DNA of 64,000 nucleotides from the NCBI GenBank assembly GCA_041695325.1, contig JBGFRC010000027.1:1-64000 (forward strand), read 5' to 3'. Each line of letters begins with the position of its first letter. Positions within the stretch are counted from its first letter, which is position 1. Below the pieces are notes generated by a model. The model saw only the letters and a program-made list of their open reading frames with translations. It ran no database searches and was not told the origin of the DNA. The stretch is from SURF-13 sp041695325 (GTDB lineage: Bacteria > Pseudomonadota > Gammaproteobacteria > SURF-13). The position numbers and the translations under genes are program-made. This document shows positions 18,613 to 27,285 of this stretch, piece by piece.

Positions 18613-18645
18613 ATTACGCCCCGCCTGAACTGAAGCAGGCGTCAC

Positions 18646-19368
18646 ATGACAGCCAACACGCACGAGCAATTTCACTGCCCGATTTGCGAAACCGACAAAC
18701 CGGCGAATGGCGCCGTGCCGCGCGAGCTGATCTACGGCCCGGTGGCGGAGCTCATCCAGCGCAAACGTCCCCATTGGCCCGCGCACGGCCTTATCTGTTC
18801 CGATTGTCTCAATCATTTCCGCACCGAATACGTGGAAGACGTGCTCGAGCTGCAAAAGGGCGAGCTGTCCACGCTCGAACAGGAAGTGCTGCAAAGCCTG
18901 CGCGAGCACGAGGTGCTGGCCAAGAACATCAATCTGGAATTTGAACAACAACTTACGCTGAGCGAGCGCGCCGCCGACAGGCTCGCGGAGTTCGGCGGAA
19001 GCTGGGCGTTTATCGGATTATTTTTCGCCGTGGTGATAACCTGGATCGCCTTCAACGCCGGGCTGCTGCTCGCCCGCCCCTTCGATCCTTACCCTTACAT
19101 CCTGCTCAATCTGGCGCTGTCCTGCATCGCCGCGATACAGGCACCCGTCATCATGATGAGCCAGAAACGCCAGGAGGCCAAAGACCGCCTGCGCTCCGAG
19201 CATGACTATCAGGTAAACCTGAAGGCGGAACTCGAAATCCGCCATCTCAACGGCAAGCTCGATTTACTGCTCACCCGCCAATGGCAACGCCTGCTGGAAA
19301 TCCAACGCATCCAGCTCGACGCCATGCAGGACTTCGCGCGCAAGGCGCCGACCAACCAGAACACGTAG
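18646..19368 (+). CDS. DUF1003 membrane protein
   Basis: 240 aa. An N-terminal zinc-ribbon-like segment (CPIC at 12-15, CSDC near 54-57) is followed by a coiled region and the DUF1003 core: FGGSWAFIGLFFAVVITWIAF, ILLNLALSCIAAIQAPVIMM SQ and a charged C-terminal helix (RQEAKDRLRSEHDYQVNLKAE). Two membrane helices are visible. The family is widespread and uncharacterized. It is convergent with the ABC exporter operon; a 20-bp palindrome lies between them. Confidence 0.85.
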   Translation: MTANTHEQFHCPICETDKPANGAVPRELIYGPVAELIQRKRPHWPAHGLICSDCLNHFRTEYVEDVLELQKGELSTLEQEVLQSLREHEVLAKNINLEFEQQLTLSERAADRLAEFGGSWAFIGLFFAVVITWIAFNAGLLLARPFDPYPYILLNLALSCIAAIQAPVIMMSQKRQEAKDRLRSEHDYQVNLKAELEIRHLNGKLDLLLTRQWQRLLEIQRIQLDAMQDFARKAPTNQNT

Positions 19369-19385
19369 CAGGGGGTCCGGATTCC

Positions 19386-19405
19386 GCCTGCCTGCGCAGG
19401 CAGGC
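19386..19405. terminator. 20-bp perfect palindrome between convergent genes
   Basis: GCCTGCCTGCGCAGGCAGGC is perfectly self-complementary and lies between the DUF1003 gene and the ABC ATPase gene, which face each other. It lacks a T run, so it is a possible bidirectional terminator only. Confidence 0.45.
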
Positions 19406-19419
19406 TGCGCTGCATCCGG

Positions 19420-20109
19420 CTACACTTGCTGATCCGCGCCCGCAATGCCGCCATCCACCAGCCGTACCTGGCGCTGAGTGAGGACGGAGAGCTGCGGTTC
19501 ATGGGTGACGGTGATGACGGTCTGGCCGTTTTCACTCACCAGGCGCTTGAAGATGTCGAACACGATGCGGCCGTTTTTGGTGTCGAGGTTTCCGGTGGGT
19601 TCATCGGCGAGAATAATCAGCGGCTGGTTGGCGAGGGCGCGCGCGATGGCGACGCGCTGACGCTCGCCGCCGGAGAGCTGGTCGGGCCGTTTGTTCAGCA
19701 GCGCCGTCATGCCCAATTGCTCCAGGATGGCCGCGGCGCGGGCGCGCATGTTCTGTTCGCTCTCCTGCGCCAGCTTTTTCATCGGGATCATCACGTTTTC
19801 GAGCACGGAAAATTCCGGCAACAAAAAATGGAACTGGAACACGAAGCCGAGTTTTTTCAGGCGCAGTTCCGCCAGCTCGCTGCGGCTGAGCCTGGATGTC
19901 TCGCGCCCTTCGAGCAGGATGGCGCCGCTGGTCGGCACGTCGAGCAGGCCGAGCAGATACAACAGCGAGGATTTGCCGGAGCCTGACGGCCCGGTGATGG
20001 CGATGAATTCGCCCGGCTCCACGCTGAGATTAATGTCACGCACCAGGGTCACCGGCAGCGGGCCGGGCAGCACGCGCGTGACGCCGCGCGCCTCCAGAAG
20101 CATCGTCAT
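19420..20109 (-). CDS. ABC transporter ATPase, LolD/MacB type
   Basis: 229-aa nucleotide-binding subunit. Walker A GPSGSGKSSLL, Q-loop FQFHFLLPEFSVLENV, signature LSGGERQRVAIARAL, Walker B LIILADEPTGNLD and the switch His in VTHEPQ are all intact. LolD-type subunits power export of lipoproteins or other substrates via FtsX-like permeases. It overlaps the permease gene by 4 nt. The companion HlyD-type adaptor argues for a DevBCA/MacAB-like exporter rather than the canonical LolCDE. Confidence 0.9.
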   Translation of the reverse strand: MTMLLEARGVTRVLPGPLPVTLVRDINLSVEPGEFIAITGPSGSGKSSLLYLLGLLDVPTSGAILLEGRETSRLSRSELAELRLKKLGFVFQFHFLLPEFSVLENVMIPMKKLAQESEQNMRARAAAILEQLGMTALLNKRPDQLSGGERQRVAIARALANQPLIILADEPTGNLDTKNGRIVFDIFKRLVSENGQTVITVTHEPQLSVLTQRQVRLVDGGIAGADQQV

Positions 20110-21356
20110 GCCGCGCCCCGGATGATGTCCACCGGATTGAGCCGCGCCGCCTTGCGCGCCGGGAGCCAGGCGGCGAAGGTGGCGGAAAGGACGGCGAAGC
20201 CGCCGGCAATGAGATAATGAAGGATGGAATAATAGAGCAGGAACCCTTGCGCCGTGACGAAACCTTCGATGTGGAAACGTATCGTGCCGAGCAGGCGCGT
20301 GAGCCCGTAGCCGAGCATCCAGCCGAGCAGGGTGCCGACCAGGCCCACCAGCAGTCCCTCGATGAGAAAGATGCGGCGGATGTCGCCTTCCTCGAAACCG
20401 ATGGATTTCAGAATGCCGATGTCGCGCGTCTTCTCGTGGATGACGGTGGAGATGATGTTGAAAATGCCGAACGCCGCGACGATGAGGATCGCGCCCACGG
20501 TGGAGTATATGATGGCGTTCTGGATCACGAAGATGCCGAGGATGTTTTCGTAGGTTTCTTCCCAGGATTCGGTGCGGTAGCCGAGGCGCGCCTCGATGGA
20601 GCGCGCGACGTTGCGCGCCTGGTTAACGTCCTGCAGGCGGATGCGGATTTGATTGACGACGTTGGGACGGTTTTGCAGGATTTGCGCCTTTTTGAGCAGC
20701 GCATAGGATTCGAAGTTGTCTATCGGCGTGATGCCGGTGCGGAAGATGCCGACCACTTTCATCTTGAGCATCACGCCAGCGGGCGAAATTACCGACAGCG
20801 TGTCGTTCATCACCGCGCCGATTTTTTTCGCCACGCCTTCACCCAGAATGATGCCGTTCGCGGCGCTGTATAAGTCATTCAACCGCCCGGCGACGAGGTC
20901 GCGCTCCAGATGACTCACGCGCCGTTCATGTTGCGGTTCGATGCCGACCAGGGTGGTGGAGACGTCTTTCGAACCGTAGCGCAGAAACACCTGGCCGCGC
21001 AGCGTCGGCGCGGCGGCGAGATCGTTGCGCCGGTTCAGCCCGTCCAGCACGCTTTCGGCGTCCTTGATGCCGCGCAGCTCATCGCGCGGTTTCAACCCGT
21101 ACAAGGTGACCACACCGCCGCCGAACAGACGCTGTACCGGCTGCAACGGCGCGGCGCGGTATTCATCCTTGATGGTGACGTGCGGCCACACGTCTATCAC
21201 CTTATTGATGAAGTAGATGTGAAAACCCTGCATCATCGCCGCCATGGCGATGAAAAAGCCCACCCCCATCGCCACCCCCAGCACCGAGACCAGGGTCTGG
21301 CGCTTGCGGTTGCGCAGATGGGTGAGGGCGATGGAGAGCGTGAGCGCCACGGACAA
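20106..21356 (-). CDS. ABC transporter permease, FtsX/MacB family
   Basis: 416-aa permease with one N-terminal membrane helix (TLVSVLGVAMGVGFFIAMAAM), a large periplasmic MacB_PCD-type domain and three C-terminal helices (STVGAILIVAAFGIFNIIS, GLLVGLVGTLLGWMLGYGL, ILHYLIAGGFAVLSATFAAW). This is the topology of LolC/E and MacB-like permeases that use mechanical transmission instead of a transmembrane substrate pore. It lies 2 nt downstream of the adaptor gene and overlaps the ATPase gene. Substrate unknown. Confidence 0.88.
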   Translation of the reverse strand: MSVALTLSIALTHLRNRKRQTLVSVLGVAMGVGFFIAMAAMMQGFHIYFINKVIDVWPHVTIKDEYRAAPLQPVQRLFGGGVVTLYGLKPRDELRGIKDAESVLDGLNRRNDLAAAPTLRGQVFLRYGSKDVSTTLVGIEPQHERRVSHLERDLVAGRLNDLYSAANGIILGEGVAKKIGAVMNDTLSVISPAGVMLKMKVVGIFRTGITPIDNFESYALLKKAQILQNRPNVVNQIRIRLQDVNQARNVARSIEARLGYRTESWEETYENILGIFVIQNAIIYSTVGAILIVAAFGIFNIISTVIHEKTRDIGILKSIGFEEGDIRRIFLIEGLLVGLVGTLLGWMLGYGLTRLLGTIRFHIEGFVTAQGFLLYYSILHYLIAGGFAVLSATFAAWLPARKAARLNPVDIIRGAA

Positions 21357-21358
21357 AA

Positions 21359-22363
21359 TCAGCGCTGCGGTTTGACGCGCACCGCCTGCCCCGGCTTTAA
21401 ATCCGCGGGCGGGTTGAGTATGATCTGTTCCGCGCCGGTCAGCCCTTCGATGATCTCGATCTGCTTATCATCGGCGGCGCCGGTTTTGACAGCGCGGCGC
21501 TCGGCCTTGCCGTCCTGCACCAGCCACAGCGCGCCGTTCGCCACCGCGCTCAAAGGCAAAAGCCACGCATCGAGGGTAGCGCGCGTGACGATGTTGACCT
21601 CGGTGGTCATGCCGATTTGCAGCTTGATGTCCGGCGGCAAGGCGACGCGCACGCGGTAACTCTTGTTGAGCGGATCGCCCTTGGGCGTGATCTCGCCCAC
21701 CGTGCCTTCCAGCATCTCTGAGGGAAAGGCGTCGGCCTTGATGACCACGCGCTGGCCGGACCGCACGCGCGGGATGTCTTCCTCATCCACCTCGGCGGTG
21801 ATGCGCAGCGGGCTCGCCTCGCCCACCCAGAACAGCACCTGCGCGCTGGTCGCGGTCTCGCCCGGCTCGCCGTCCTGGCGCAGCACCACGCCGTCCATGG
21901 GCGCGCGCAAACTCAGCTCCGCCACCACGTGCCGGGCCGCGGCGAGATTGGCCTCTGCCTGCCGGTGCTCGCTCACGGCGCGGTCGTAGGCCTGTCTACC
22001 TACGTAGCCCTTCTCAAACAGCGGGGTGAGGCGCTTGACCTCGTCGCGCAGCAGACGCTCCTGCGCGGCCAGCTGCGCCGCGCGTGCGCGCGCCTCGTCG
22101 TCATTCAGGCGCGCGAGCAGCTGATTGCGCTTTACCCGTTCGCCCTCGCGCGCCAGGATTTCCACGATGCGCGCGGTGCTTTTCGGCCCTATCTTGGCCC
22201 AGTGCACCGGCTCTACGTTGCCGGTAGCGTACACCGCCTCCACCGCCGGACCGCGCAGGGGCGCCGTCACTTGCACGCGCGGGGTGCTGCTGAAAACAAA
22301 CCAAAACAACGCGCCGCCCAGCGCAACAGCGGACACGGCGAGCAACCAGTAACGGGGGCGCAT
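21359..22363 (-). CDS. HlyD/RND-type periplasmic adaptor subunit
   Basis: 334 aa with an N-terminal membrane anchor (YWLLAVSAVALGGALFWFVF), a split lipoyl/barrel-sandwich domain (VEAVYATGNVEPVHWAKIGP and ELSLRAPMDGVVLRQDGEPG) flanking a coiled-coil hairpin, then beta-barrel and membrane-proximal domains. It would connect the permease to an outer-membrane channel. First gene of the adaptor-permease-ATPase operon, transcribed divergently from gspC with a 140-nt shared promoter region. Confidence 0.88.
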   Translation of the reverse strand: MRPRYWLLAVSAVALGGALFWFVFSSTPRVQVTAPLRGPAVEAVYATGNVEPVHWAKIGPKSTARIVEILAREGERVKRNQLLARLNDDEARARAAQLAAQERLLRDEVKRLTPLFEKGYVGRQAYDRAVSEHRQAEANLAAARHVVAELSLRAPMDGVVLRQDGEPGETATSAQVLFWVGEASPLRITAEVDEEDIPRVRSGQRVVIKADAFPSEMLEGTVGEITPKGDPLNKSYRVRVALPPDIKLQIGMTTEVNIVTRATLDAWLLPLSAVANGALWLVQDGKAERRAVKTGAADDKQIEIIEGLTGAEQIILNPPADLKPGQAVRVKPQR

Positions 22364-22503
22364 TGATTAAAGGAAGGTGGCTACCTGCTTTAGATTCAAA
22401 TAGTGCCACGACCGGCGTGAGCGCGCCAGCGGCAGACTCCCTTGACAGGCCATATTCTGTTAAGATTTTGTCAAGTCGGGGTAATTTGACCTTGCGGGTG
22501 GCT

Positions 22504-23430
22504 ATGCAAGCGCTTGCCTGGAATACTGCTTTTTTGCGCCGTGCGTTAAGCAACGGACGCGCCGTGCAGCGCGCTGCGCTGGCGGTCAATGTCACCTTGC
22601 TGATAGTGATCGCCTGGAGCGTGGGGGGTTATGCCTGGACGTGGTGGACCAAACCTAAAACGCCGGTGGCGGCGGCGCCCGTCGCGCCTGCTGCGCCACC
22701 CGCGCCGCAGGTGGATATCGCGGCGCTGCACCTGTTCGGCGAGAGCGGCGCGGAAGCCGGCCCCGAAGCGGCGGCCGACGCGCCGGAGACGGCGCTCAAC
22801 CTCACCCTGCGCGGCGTGTTTTCCAGCGAAAATCCGGAGGCGGCCTACGCCATCATCGCCGGCCCGGACGGCAAGGAAATGAGTTACGGAGTGGAAGACG
22901 AGCTGCCCGGCGGCGCGGTGCTGAAGGCGGTGTTGCCCGACCGGGTGACGCTGATGCGCAACGGGCGCAGCGAGAGCTTGAGCCTGTCCAAGCAGCTCCT
23001 GGACAAGTCACTGCCCCAGCCCGCGCCGCTCATCAGCGCGCCCGTTCCTCGGCCCAGTGTGCTTCCGCCGGTTATCGAGCAGGGACAGGAGGGGGCGCCC
23101 GCAGCGGATGATACCGAGGCGCTGTTGCGCAATTATCGTGAAGCGCTCAAGGCCCATCCGGCAAGCCTCGCGGGCCTCGTGCACACCGAGCCGGTGCAGC
23201 AGGACGGCAAGTTCATGGGCTACCGGCTGCAGCCCGGCGCCGACGCCGCTCTGCTCAGCCGTTTGGGGCTGCAACCGGGCGACGTGGTGACGGCGGTGAA
23301 CGGCGTCACCCTGGACAACCCGGCGCGCGGTCAGGAGGCGCTGAGCGCGCTCGCCGCCGTCAACGACCTGCGCCTGACCCTGCTGCGCAACGGCGTGCCG
23401 CACAGTGTAACGTTTCCGGTACAGGAATAG
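22504..23430 (+). CDS. gspC: Type II secretion system protein GspC
   Basis: 308-aa inner-membrane T2SS subunit that links the platform to the secretin. A short cytoplasmic tail and one membrane helix (LAVNVTLLIVIAWSVGGYAW, about 25-44) lead to the HR domain (DIAALHLFGE, LNLTLRGVFSSENPEAAYAI) and a C-terminal PDZ domain (GDVVTAVNGVTLDN). ATG 22504 is preferred to farther upstream starts because it gives the usual short N-terminus. The 3' 426 nt of the gene are repeated, apparently exactly, at 28321-28746. The gene is separated from gspD by a 5.3 kb insertion, unlike standard gsp operons. Confidence 0.93.
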   Translation: MQALAWNTAFLRRALSNGRAVQRAALAVNVTLLIVIAWSVGGYAWTWWTKPKTPVAAAPVAPAAPPAPQVDIAALHLFGESGAEAGPEAAADAPETALNLTLRGVFSSENPEAAYAIIAGPDGKEMSYGVEDELPGGAVLKAVLPDRVTLMRNGRSESLSLSKQLLDKSLPQPAPLISAPVPRPSVLPPVIEQGQEGAPAADDTEALLRNYREALKAHPASLAGLVHTEPVQQDGKFMGYRLQPGADAALLSRLGLQPGDVVTAVNGVTLDNPARGQEALSALAAVNDLRLTLLRNGVPHSVTFPVQE

Positions 23431-23435
23431 TGCTA
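23005..23435 (+). repeat. 431-bp direct repeat, left copy (gspC 3' end)
   Basis: Bases 23005-23435 reappear at 28321-28751 (offset 5316) with no difference I could find in the stretches compared. Identity stops sharply at both edges. It covers the GspC linker, PDZ domain and stop codon. Confidence 0.95.
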
Positions 23436-23436
23436 A

Positions 23437-23476
23437 CAGGTTGTTGAAAAAGCCCATGGGCTTTTTCAACAACCTG
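23437..23476. terminator. 40-bp perfect palindrome after gspC
   Basis: CAGGTTGTTGAAAAAGCCCA is followed immediately by its reverse complement, giving a 20-bp stem with no loop. It begins two bases after the end of the 431-bp repeat. The same GTTGAAAAAGCC core makes the hairpin after cysB (258-288), so it is either a terminator or a dispersed repeat/insertion-element end. Confidence 0.65.
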
Positions 23477-23505
23477 CTTAGATGATTCATCCGCATGACG
23501 AGTCG

Positions 23506-23616
23506 TCAGGCGGCCTCGGCGAGTGCGCTGGCGGTGTAGGCCTGCCAGGGCGTGCGCTGGTTGAGCGACTGATGGCCGCGCTCATGATTGTAGAAGGCGA
23601 AATCGGGGTAGAACCC
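23506..23616 (-). pseudogene. IS3-type transposase, C-terminal remnant
   Basis: Read on the minus strand, this stretch encodes FYPDFAFYNHERGHQSLNQ, then RTPWQAYTASALAEAA and a stop. The FYN..R.HQSL...TP..Y pattern is the C-terminal end of the DDE integrase core of IS3-family (and related) transposases. Only about 37 codons survive. The upstream side runs straight into an inverted-repeat-like sequence at 23617-23638. No start codon or catalytic residues remain, so it is a dead fragment. Confidence 0.85.
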
Positions 23617-23638
23617 GACTTGTTCAGAGTTTCCTTAA
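23617..23638. repeat. Solitary transposon-end-like sequence
   Basis: Its reverse complement opens TTAAGGAAACTCTGA and matches the 22-bp inverted repeats of the small element at 28789-28964 at 19 of 22 positions. It abuts the transposase remnant and overlaps the first unit of the 11-bp tandem repeat. Confidence 0.6.
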
Positions 23639-23690
23639 CACATCCATAACACATCCCTAACACATCCATAACACATCCATAACACATCCC
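23636..23690. repeat. Five tandem 11-bp units upstream of the alkaline phosphatase gene
   Basis: Units of TAACACATCCM (M = A or C) occur five times without gaps, a one-helical-turn period. Re-phased as CATCCMTAACA, each unit has C...C.TAA at positions shared with the 11-bp half-site of PhoB boxes (CTGTCATAAAT type), though only about six of eleven bases agree. A weak -10-like TAGACT lies at 23694-23699. Confidence 0.85.
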
Positions 23691-23838
23691 TCCTAGACTT
23701 TCCGCTGCGGGGTACCCAGACACGGTGTTGGGCCGCATGGGACCTGACATGTACAGAGGGAGGAAAGCTGGGCGGTGACGCCCATTGAAATTCCTATCCC
23801 TTCATTGAAATTCCTAACCTTTAAGAAGGAGAGATGCT

Positions 23839-25137
23839 ATGTTTCGACTGAAAGTGAAAACTCTCATTGCGGCGGTCCTGGTGGCGACATCAGGAATCGC
23901 GTCGGCGGACCCGCAACACTGGCAACACGGGCTACCCGCGAAGAACCTGATCCTGCTCATAGGCGACGGCATGGGCGAGGCCGTCGTGCTTGCCACGCGT
24001 TACCAGCAGGTCGGGCGCGACGGGCGGCTCGCGATGGACTGGCTGCCGGTCTTCGGCCAGGTCACGACGCATTCCGAGAACAGTTTGGTCACGGACTCCG
24101 CGGCCGCAAGCACGGCGTTCGCCACCGGCACGCGGACCAACAACGGCATGATCGCGCAGACGCCCGATGGCAGCTCCACGCTGGACCGGTCGATCCTGAT
24201 GCTCGCGAAGCAGGCTGGCAAGAGCACCGGTCTCGTCACGGAGGTGCCGATGGCGCACGCGACGCCGGCGTCCTTCGCGGCCTCGGTCCCGAGCCGGCGG
24301 ATGATGAACGAGATCGCCGAGCAGTATCTGGCCAACGGCGTGGACGTGATCCTGGGCGGCGGTGAGAGCAACTTCCGCCCGAAGGACACGCCGGGGGCGC
24401 ACTGCGCGGCGGACAAAACGAAGCGTATCGACGGGCGTGACCTCGTGAAGGAGGCGACGGCCGCCGGCTACCAGTTCGTCTCGAACCGCACAGAGCTCGG
24501 CACAGCGACGGCGCCGACCGGCAGGCTGCTCGGCCTCTTCGCCTGCGAGCGCATGGCCTGGGCGACCCAGCCGGTCGCGACCGAGCCGACCAGCGCGGAG
24601 AAGACGCGCAAGGCCATCGAGATCCTCGCCCGCAATCCGAGGGGCTTCTTCCTCATGGTGGAGCGCGGCAAGATCGACTGGGCGACGGAGGCGAACAACG
24701 CCGCCGAGAGCCTCGCCGAGACGCTCGAATTCGACCGCGTCGTTGCCGCGGCGATGGAGTTCGCGCGCGCCGACGGCGATACGCTCGTCCTCGTGACCGC
24801 AGACCACGAGGCCGGCGGGCTGCACATCATCGCCAACCCGGACCGCGGCCCGGTCGAGGCGGAGCGCTTCGACGAGCGCGGCCGCACCATCACCCCGCGC
24901 CAGGGCGTTACGCTCACCTCGGCCGACGGGCTGCCCATCCACATGGCCTGGACCACGCATCCGGGACACACCGCCGACCCGGTGGGCGTGCGCGCCTTCG
25001 GGCCGGGCGCGCAGCTCGTGTGGATGTGGAAGCTGGGCGGCGCACAGCACTTGACGGATCTGTACGAGGTGATGCGCCGCGCGTTGTTCCTGGGCCGCGA
25101 AGAACTCGAAGTCGAAGAACTCGAAGTCGGCCGCTAG
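23839..25137 (+). CDS. phoA: Secreted alkaline phosphatase, PhoA family
   Basis: 432-aa exported phosphomonoesterase. Residues 1-23 are a Sec signal peptide ending ASA. Metal and catalytic motifs are present: IGDGMG (41-46, Asp43), the nucleophile Ser87 in VTDSAAAST, VTADHEAGGLHI and the zinc-ligand HPGHTADPVGV. A strong ribosome-binding site (AAGGAGAG) precedes ATG 23839. The same leader and first codons (ATGTTT.GACTGAAAG) recur at the phosphoesterase start, 25339. It is the first gene of the cassette inserted between gspC and gspD and a plausible substrate of that secretion system (inference; some PhoA/LapA phosphatases are T2SS substrates). Confidence 0.93.
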   Translation: MFRLKVKTLIAAVLVATSGIASADPQHWQHGLPAKNLILLIGDGMGEAVVLATRYQQVGRDGRLAMDWLPVFGQVTTHSENSLVTDSAAASTAFATGTRTNNGMIAQTPDGSSTLDRSILMLAKQAGKSTGLVTEVPMAHATPASFAASVPSRRMMNEIAEQYLANGVDVILGGGESNFRPKDTPGAHCAADKTKRIDGRDLVKEATAAGYQFVSNRTELGTATAPTGRLLGLFACERMAWATQPVATEPTSAEKTRKAIEILARNPRGFFLMVERGKIDWATEANNAAESLAETLEFDRVVAAAMEFARADGDTLVLVTADHEAGGLHIIANPDRGPVEAERFDERGRTITPRQGVTLTSADGLPIHMAWTTHPGHTADPVGVRAFGPGAQLVWMWKLGGAQHLTDLYEVMRRALFLGREELEVEELEVGR

Positions 25138-25155
25138 CCTCCGTAGGGCCGCCCT

Positions 25156-25182
25156 CCTCGCCGGGAGCCGCTCCCGGCGAGG
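25156..25182. terminator. Hairpin after phoA
   Basis: CCTCGCCGGGAG and CTCCCGGCGAGG form a 12-bp stem with a 3-nt loop, 18 nt after the phoA stop. A close copy follows the next gene at 27286-27311. No T run follows. Confidence 0.55.
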
Positions 25183-25185
25183 GCG

Positions 25186-25250
25186 GTCTGACGGACACCG
25201 AGGTGAAAAAAAATGAAGCAGAGAAAGAGTTTTCTTCGAGCATGGTGCGG
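25186..25250 (+). repeat. Leader module, copy 1 (orphan start)
   Basis: GTCTGACGGACACCGAGGTG, then an ATG (25213) and codons for RKSF.RAWCG, closely match 27469-27533, where the same sequence begins the nuclease signal peptide. Here the frame has no export segment of its own and simply reads into the phosphoesterase, so it looks like a leftover gene start. Confidence 0.7.
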
Positions 25251-25338
25251 AATGCCGAACCGTCGCAGATGTTCCCGCCCGCCGCGGGGGCGGAAGCGGG
25301 CAGTTCTTTCACCTGGGTTCACTGAAAAGGAGAGATCT

Positions 25339-27267
25339 ATGTTTAGACTGAAAGCACTCGTAAGCGTCCCGGCGCTACTCGCGTTGGCGCTGGCCATCGG
25401 CGCGGGCGTCGGCGCGGCCGGGGAGGCGCGCGCCGCAACAGTGGCACAAGGATATGTGTTTGAAGACAGAAACAGGAACGGGCAGAGGGATGCCAATGAA
25501 CCGGGCGTCAGGGACGTCATGGTTTCCAATGGCAGGGACGTCGTTAAAACAAACCATCAAGGTTGGTATAGCCTGCCTGCCTACGAAGGGATGACAGTTT
25601 TTGTCACCAAGCCCGCGGGCTACGAAGTGCCTGTAGATGCGCACAATGTGCCGCAGTTTTTCTACCATCACCTCCCTGCTGGTTCGCCACCGCTGCGTTT
25701 TGGCGGTCTGCGGCCGACCGGTGATTTGCCCGGGCGGATCGATTTTCCCCTGATCAGGGGAAAAGAGGAACGCAAATTCAAGATGATCATCATGGGAGAC
25801 ACACAACCCTATAGCAATACCGAAGTCGGTTATGTGCGCGATACCGTGGCGAAGGCGCTTGCCGCCATGGACAGGGAAGACGTGAAAGGACGGTTGACTT
25901 CGCCTCCTGACCGCGTGGGCGTGAAAGGACTGATTATTGTAGGCGACGTCATGGGCGATGACCTCGGTTTATTTCCGCGCTTCAAAGAGATCATGCGCGT
26001 GGCCGGGGTGCCTCAGTACTATGTGCCCGGTAACCACGATCTGGACTTTGACGCGACCAGCGATGCTCACTCGTTTGATACCTTCAAGCGCGAGTGGGGC
26101 CCGGCCTACTATTCGTTCGATATCGGTAAGGTGCATTTCGTGGTATTGGATAACGTCGAGTATCCGTGCGTCAATCGCAGCGGCGCGCATCAATTTTGCG
26201 ATCGGTCCACGACTTACAACGGCGTGATCTCGGACCGGCAGTTGGAATGGCTTAAAAATGATTTAGAGCACGTTCCGATGGACAAATTGATCGTGGTGAA
26301 CACGCATATACCGATGGCTTCATTCATTGATCGAAAGTCAAACCAGCATCAAACTGACAATGCCGGCAGCCTATACCGGTTGCTCGCGGGTCGCCCCGCC
26401 CTGGCATTGAGCGGCCACACCCATACGGTGGAGCACCTCGAGCCGGGCGAAGGCGCGCGACCCGACGTGCCCGGTGTCGATATTCCCGCTACGCCCTTCC
26501 CGCAGATCATTGTTGGTGCCCCGTCCGGTTCCTGGTGGAGCGGAGACTTTGATGATGACGGCGTGCCTATGTCATATCAGCGGCTGGGTGAGAAGCGAGG
26601 CTATATGGTGTTTGAATTTGACGGCAACACCTATAAAAACACCTTCGTAGCGACCGGTGCGGCCTCTGACAGGCAGATCGCCGTCAGCTTGCTGTCGCCC
26701 GCCTTTATGAGTTGGTACCAGCAACTGGCGAGCTGGACGCGGGCCGGGGCCATCGGTAAGCCCCCGGTCAATATCAATGACCTCGAAGACACGCATATCG
26801 TCACCAGAGATGAAATCAGCCAAACCAGCCTGATTGCCAATGTATGGAACGGATCGACGGCAACCAGGGTAACGGTTCAAATTAATGATCGCGAGCCCCT
26901 GACGATGGCGCGCAGCGAAGATACCGTGGATCCGTTTGCGCTCAAGAAGCAGATGTACGTCTTCCGTCATGCCGCGGAGAGTGATTCCGGAAATCCTCGC
27001 GCACAAGGCTTCGAGCTCTTTGGGGGTCCCCGCGGGCCGCGCACCTTTGGCCCGAGCAGCCCTCGCCCGGCTCCCGAATGGATGTGGGCCGACGAGTCCA
27101 GTCATTTGTGGAAAGTGGCACTGCCAACCGACTTGGACTATGGCGTTCATACCGCCCAAGTGGTTGCCGAAGACAAGTTCGGTCGCGAGTATAAAGAAAC
27201 GATCGTATTCGAACTGCGGGAGACGCGCCCGGAAAAATTCGCGCGCAAGGATGTTTGGAAGAACTGA
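25339..27267 (+). CDS. Secreted calcineurin-type phosphoesterase (MetallophosN-Metallophos-MetallophosC architecture)
   Basis: 642 aa. A signal peptide (about 1-33, ending ARA) precedes a small beta-sandwich domain (YVFEDRNRNGQRDANEPGV onward, about 39-130) of the SdrD_B/MetallophosN type. The metallophosphatase core follows with GDTQP (153-157), VGDVMGDD, PGNHDLD, NTHIPM and SGHTHTVEH, giving all metal-binding signatures. A C-terminal beta domain runs to the end. It would hydrolyse phosphomono- or diesters outside the cytoplasm. ATG 25339 with AAGGAGAG upstream was chosen over the in-frame ATG 25213 because it starts a proper signal peptide. Cassette neighbour of phoA. Confidence 0.9.
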   Translation: MFRLKALVSVPALLALALAIGAGVGAAGEARAATVAQGYVFEDRNRNGQRDANEPGVRDVMVSNGRDVVKTNHQGWYSLPAYEGMTVFVTKPAGYEVPVDAHNVPQFFYHHLPAGSPPLRFGGLRPTGDLPGRIDFPLIRGKEERKFKMIIMGDTQPYSNTEVGYVRDTVAKALAAMDREDVKGRLTSPPDRVGVKGLIIVGDVMGDDLGLFPRFKEIMRVAGVPQYYVPGNHDLDFDATSDAHSFDTFKREWGPAYYSFDIGKVHFVVLDNVEYPCVNRSGAHQFCDRSTTYNGVISDRQLEWLKNDLEHVPMDKLIVVNTHIPMASFIDRKSNQHQTDNAGSLYRLLAGRPALALSGHTHTVEHLEPGEGARPDVPGVDIPATPFPQIIVGAPSGSWWSGDFDDDGVPMSYQRLGEKRGYMVFEFDGNTYKNTFVATGAASDRQIAVSLLSPAFMSWYQQLASWTRAGAIGKPPVNINDLEDTHIVTRDEISQTSLIANVWNGSTATRVTVQINDREPLTMARSEDTVDPFALKKQMYVFRHAAESDSGNPRAQGFELFGGPRGPRTFGPSSPRPAPEWMWADESSHLWKVALPTDLDYGVHTAQVVAEDKFGREYKETIVFELRETRPEKFARKDVWKN

Positions 27268-27285
27268 CCCTGTATCTGGGCTAAT

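Noticed and set aside
19420..22363. Canonical lolCDE operon
   Set aside because: There is a HlyD adaptor and only one permease gene, so an adaptor-type exporter fits better.
23636..23690. CRISPR-like array
   Set aside because: Units are 11 bp without spacers, so it is a simple tandem repeat.
25213..25338. In-frame ATG 25213 as the start of the phosphoesterase
   Set aside because: It would add an arginine-rich, non-signal segment before the signal peptide; ATG 25339 with AAGGAGAG fits better.
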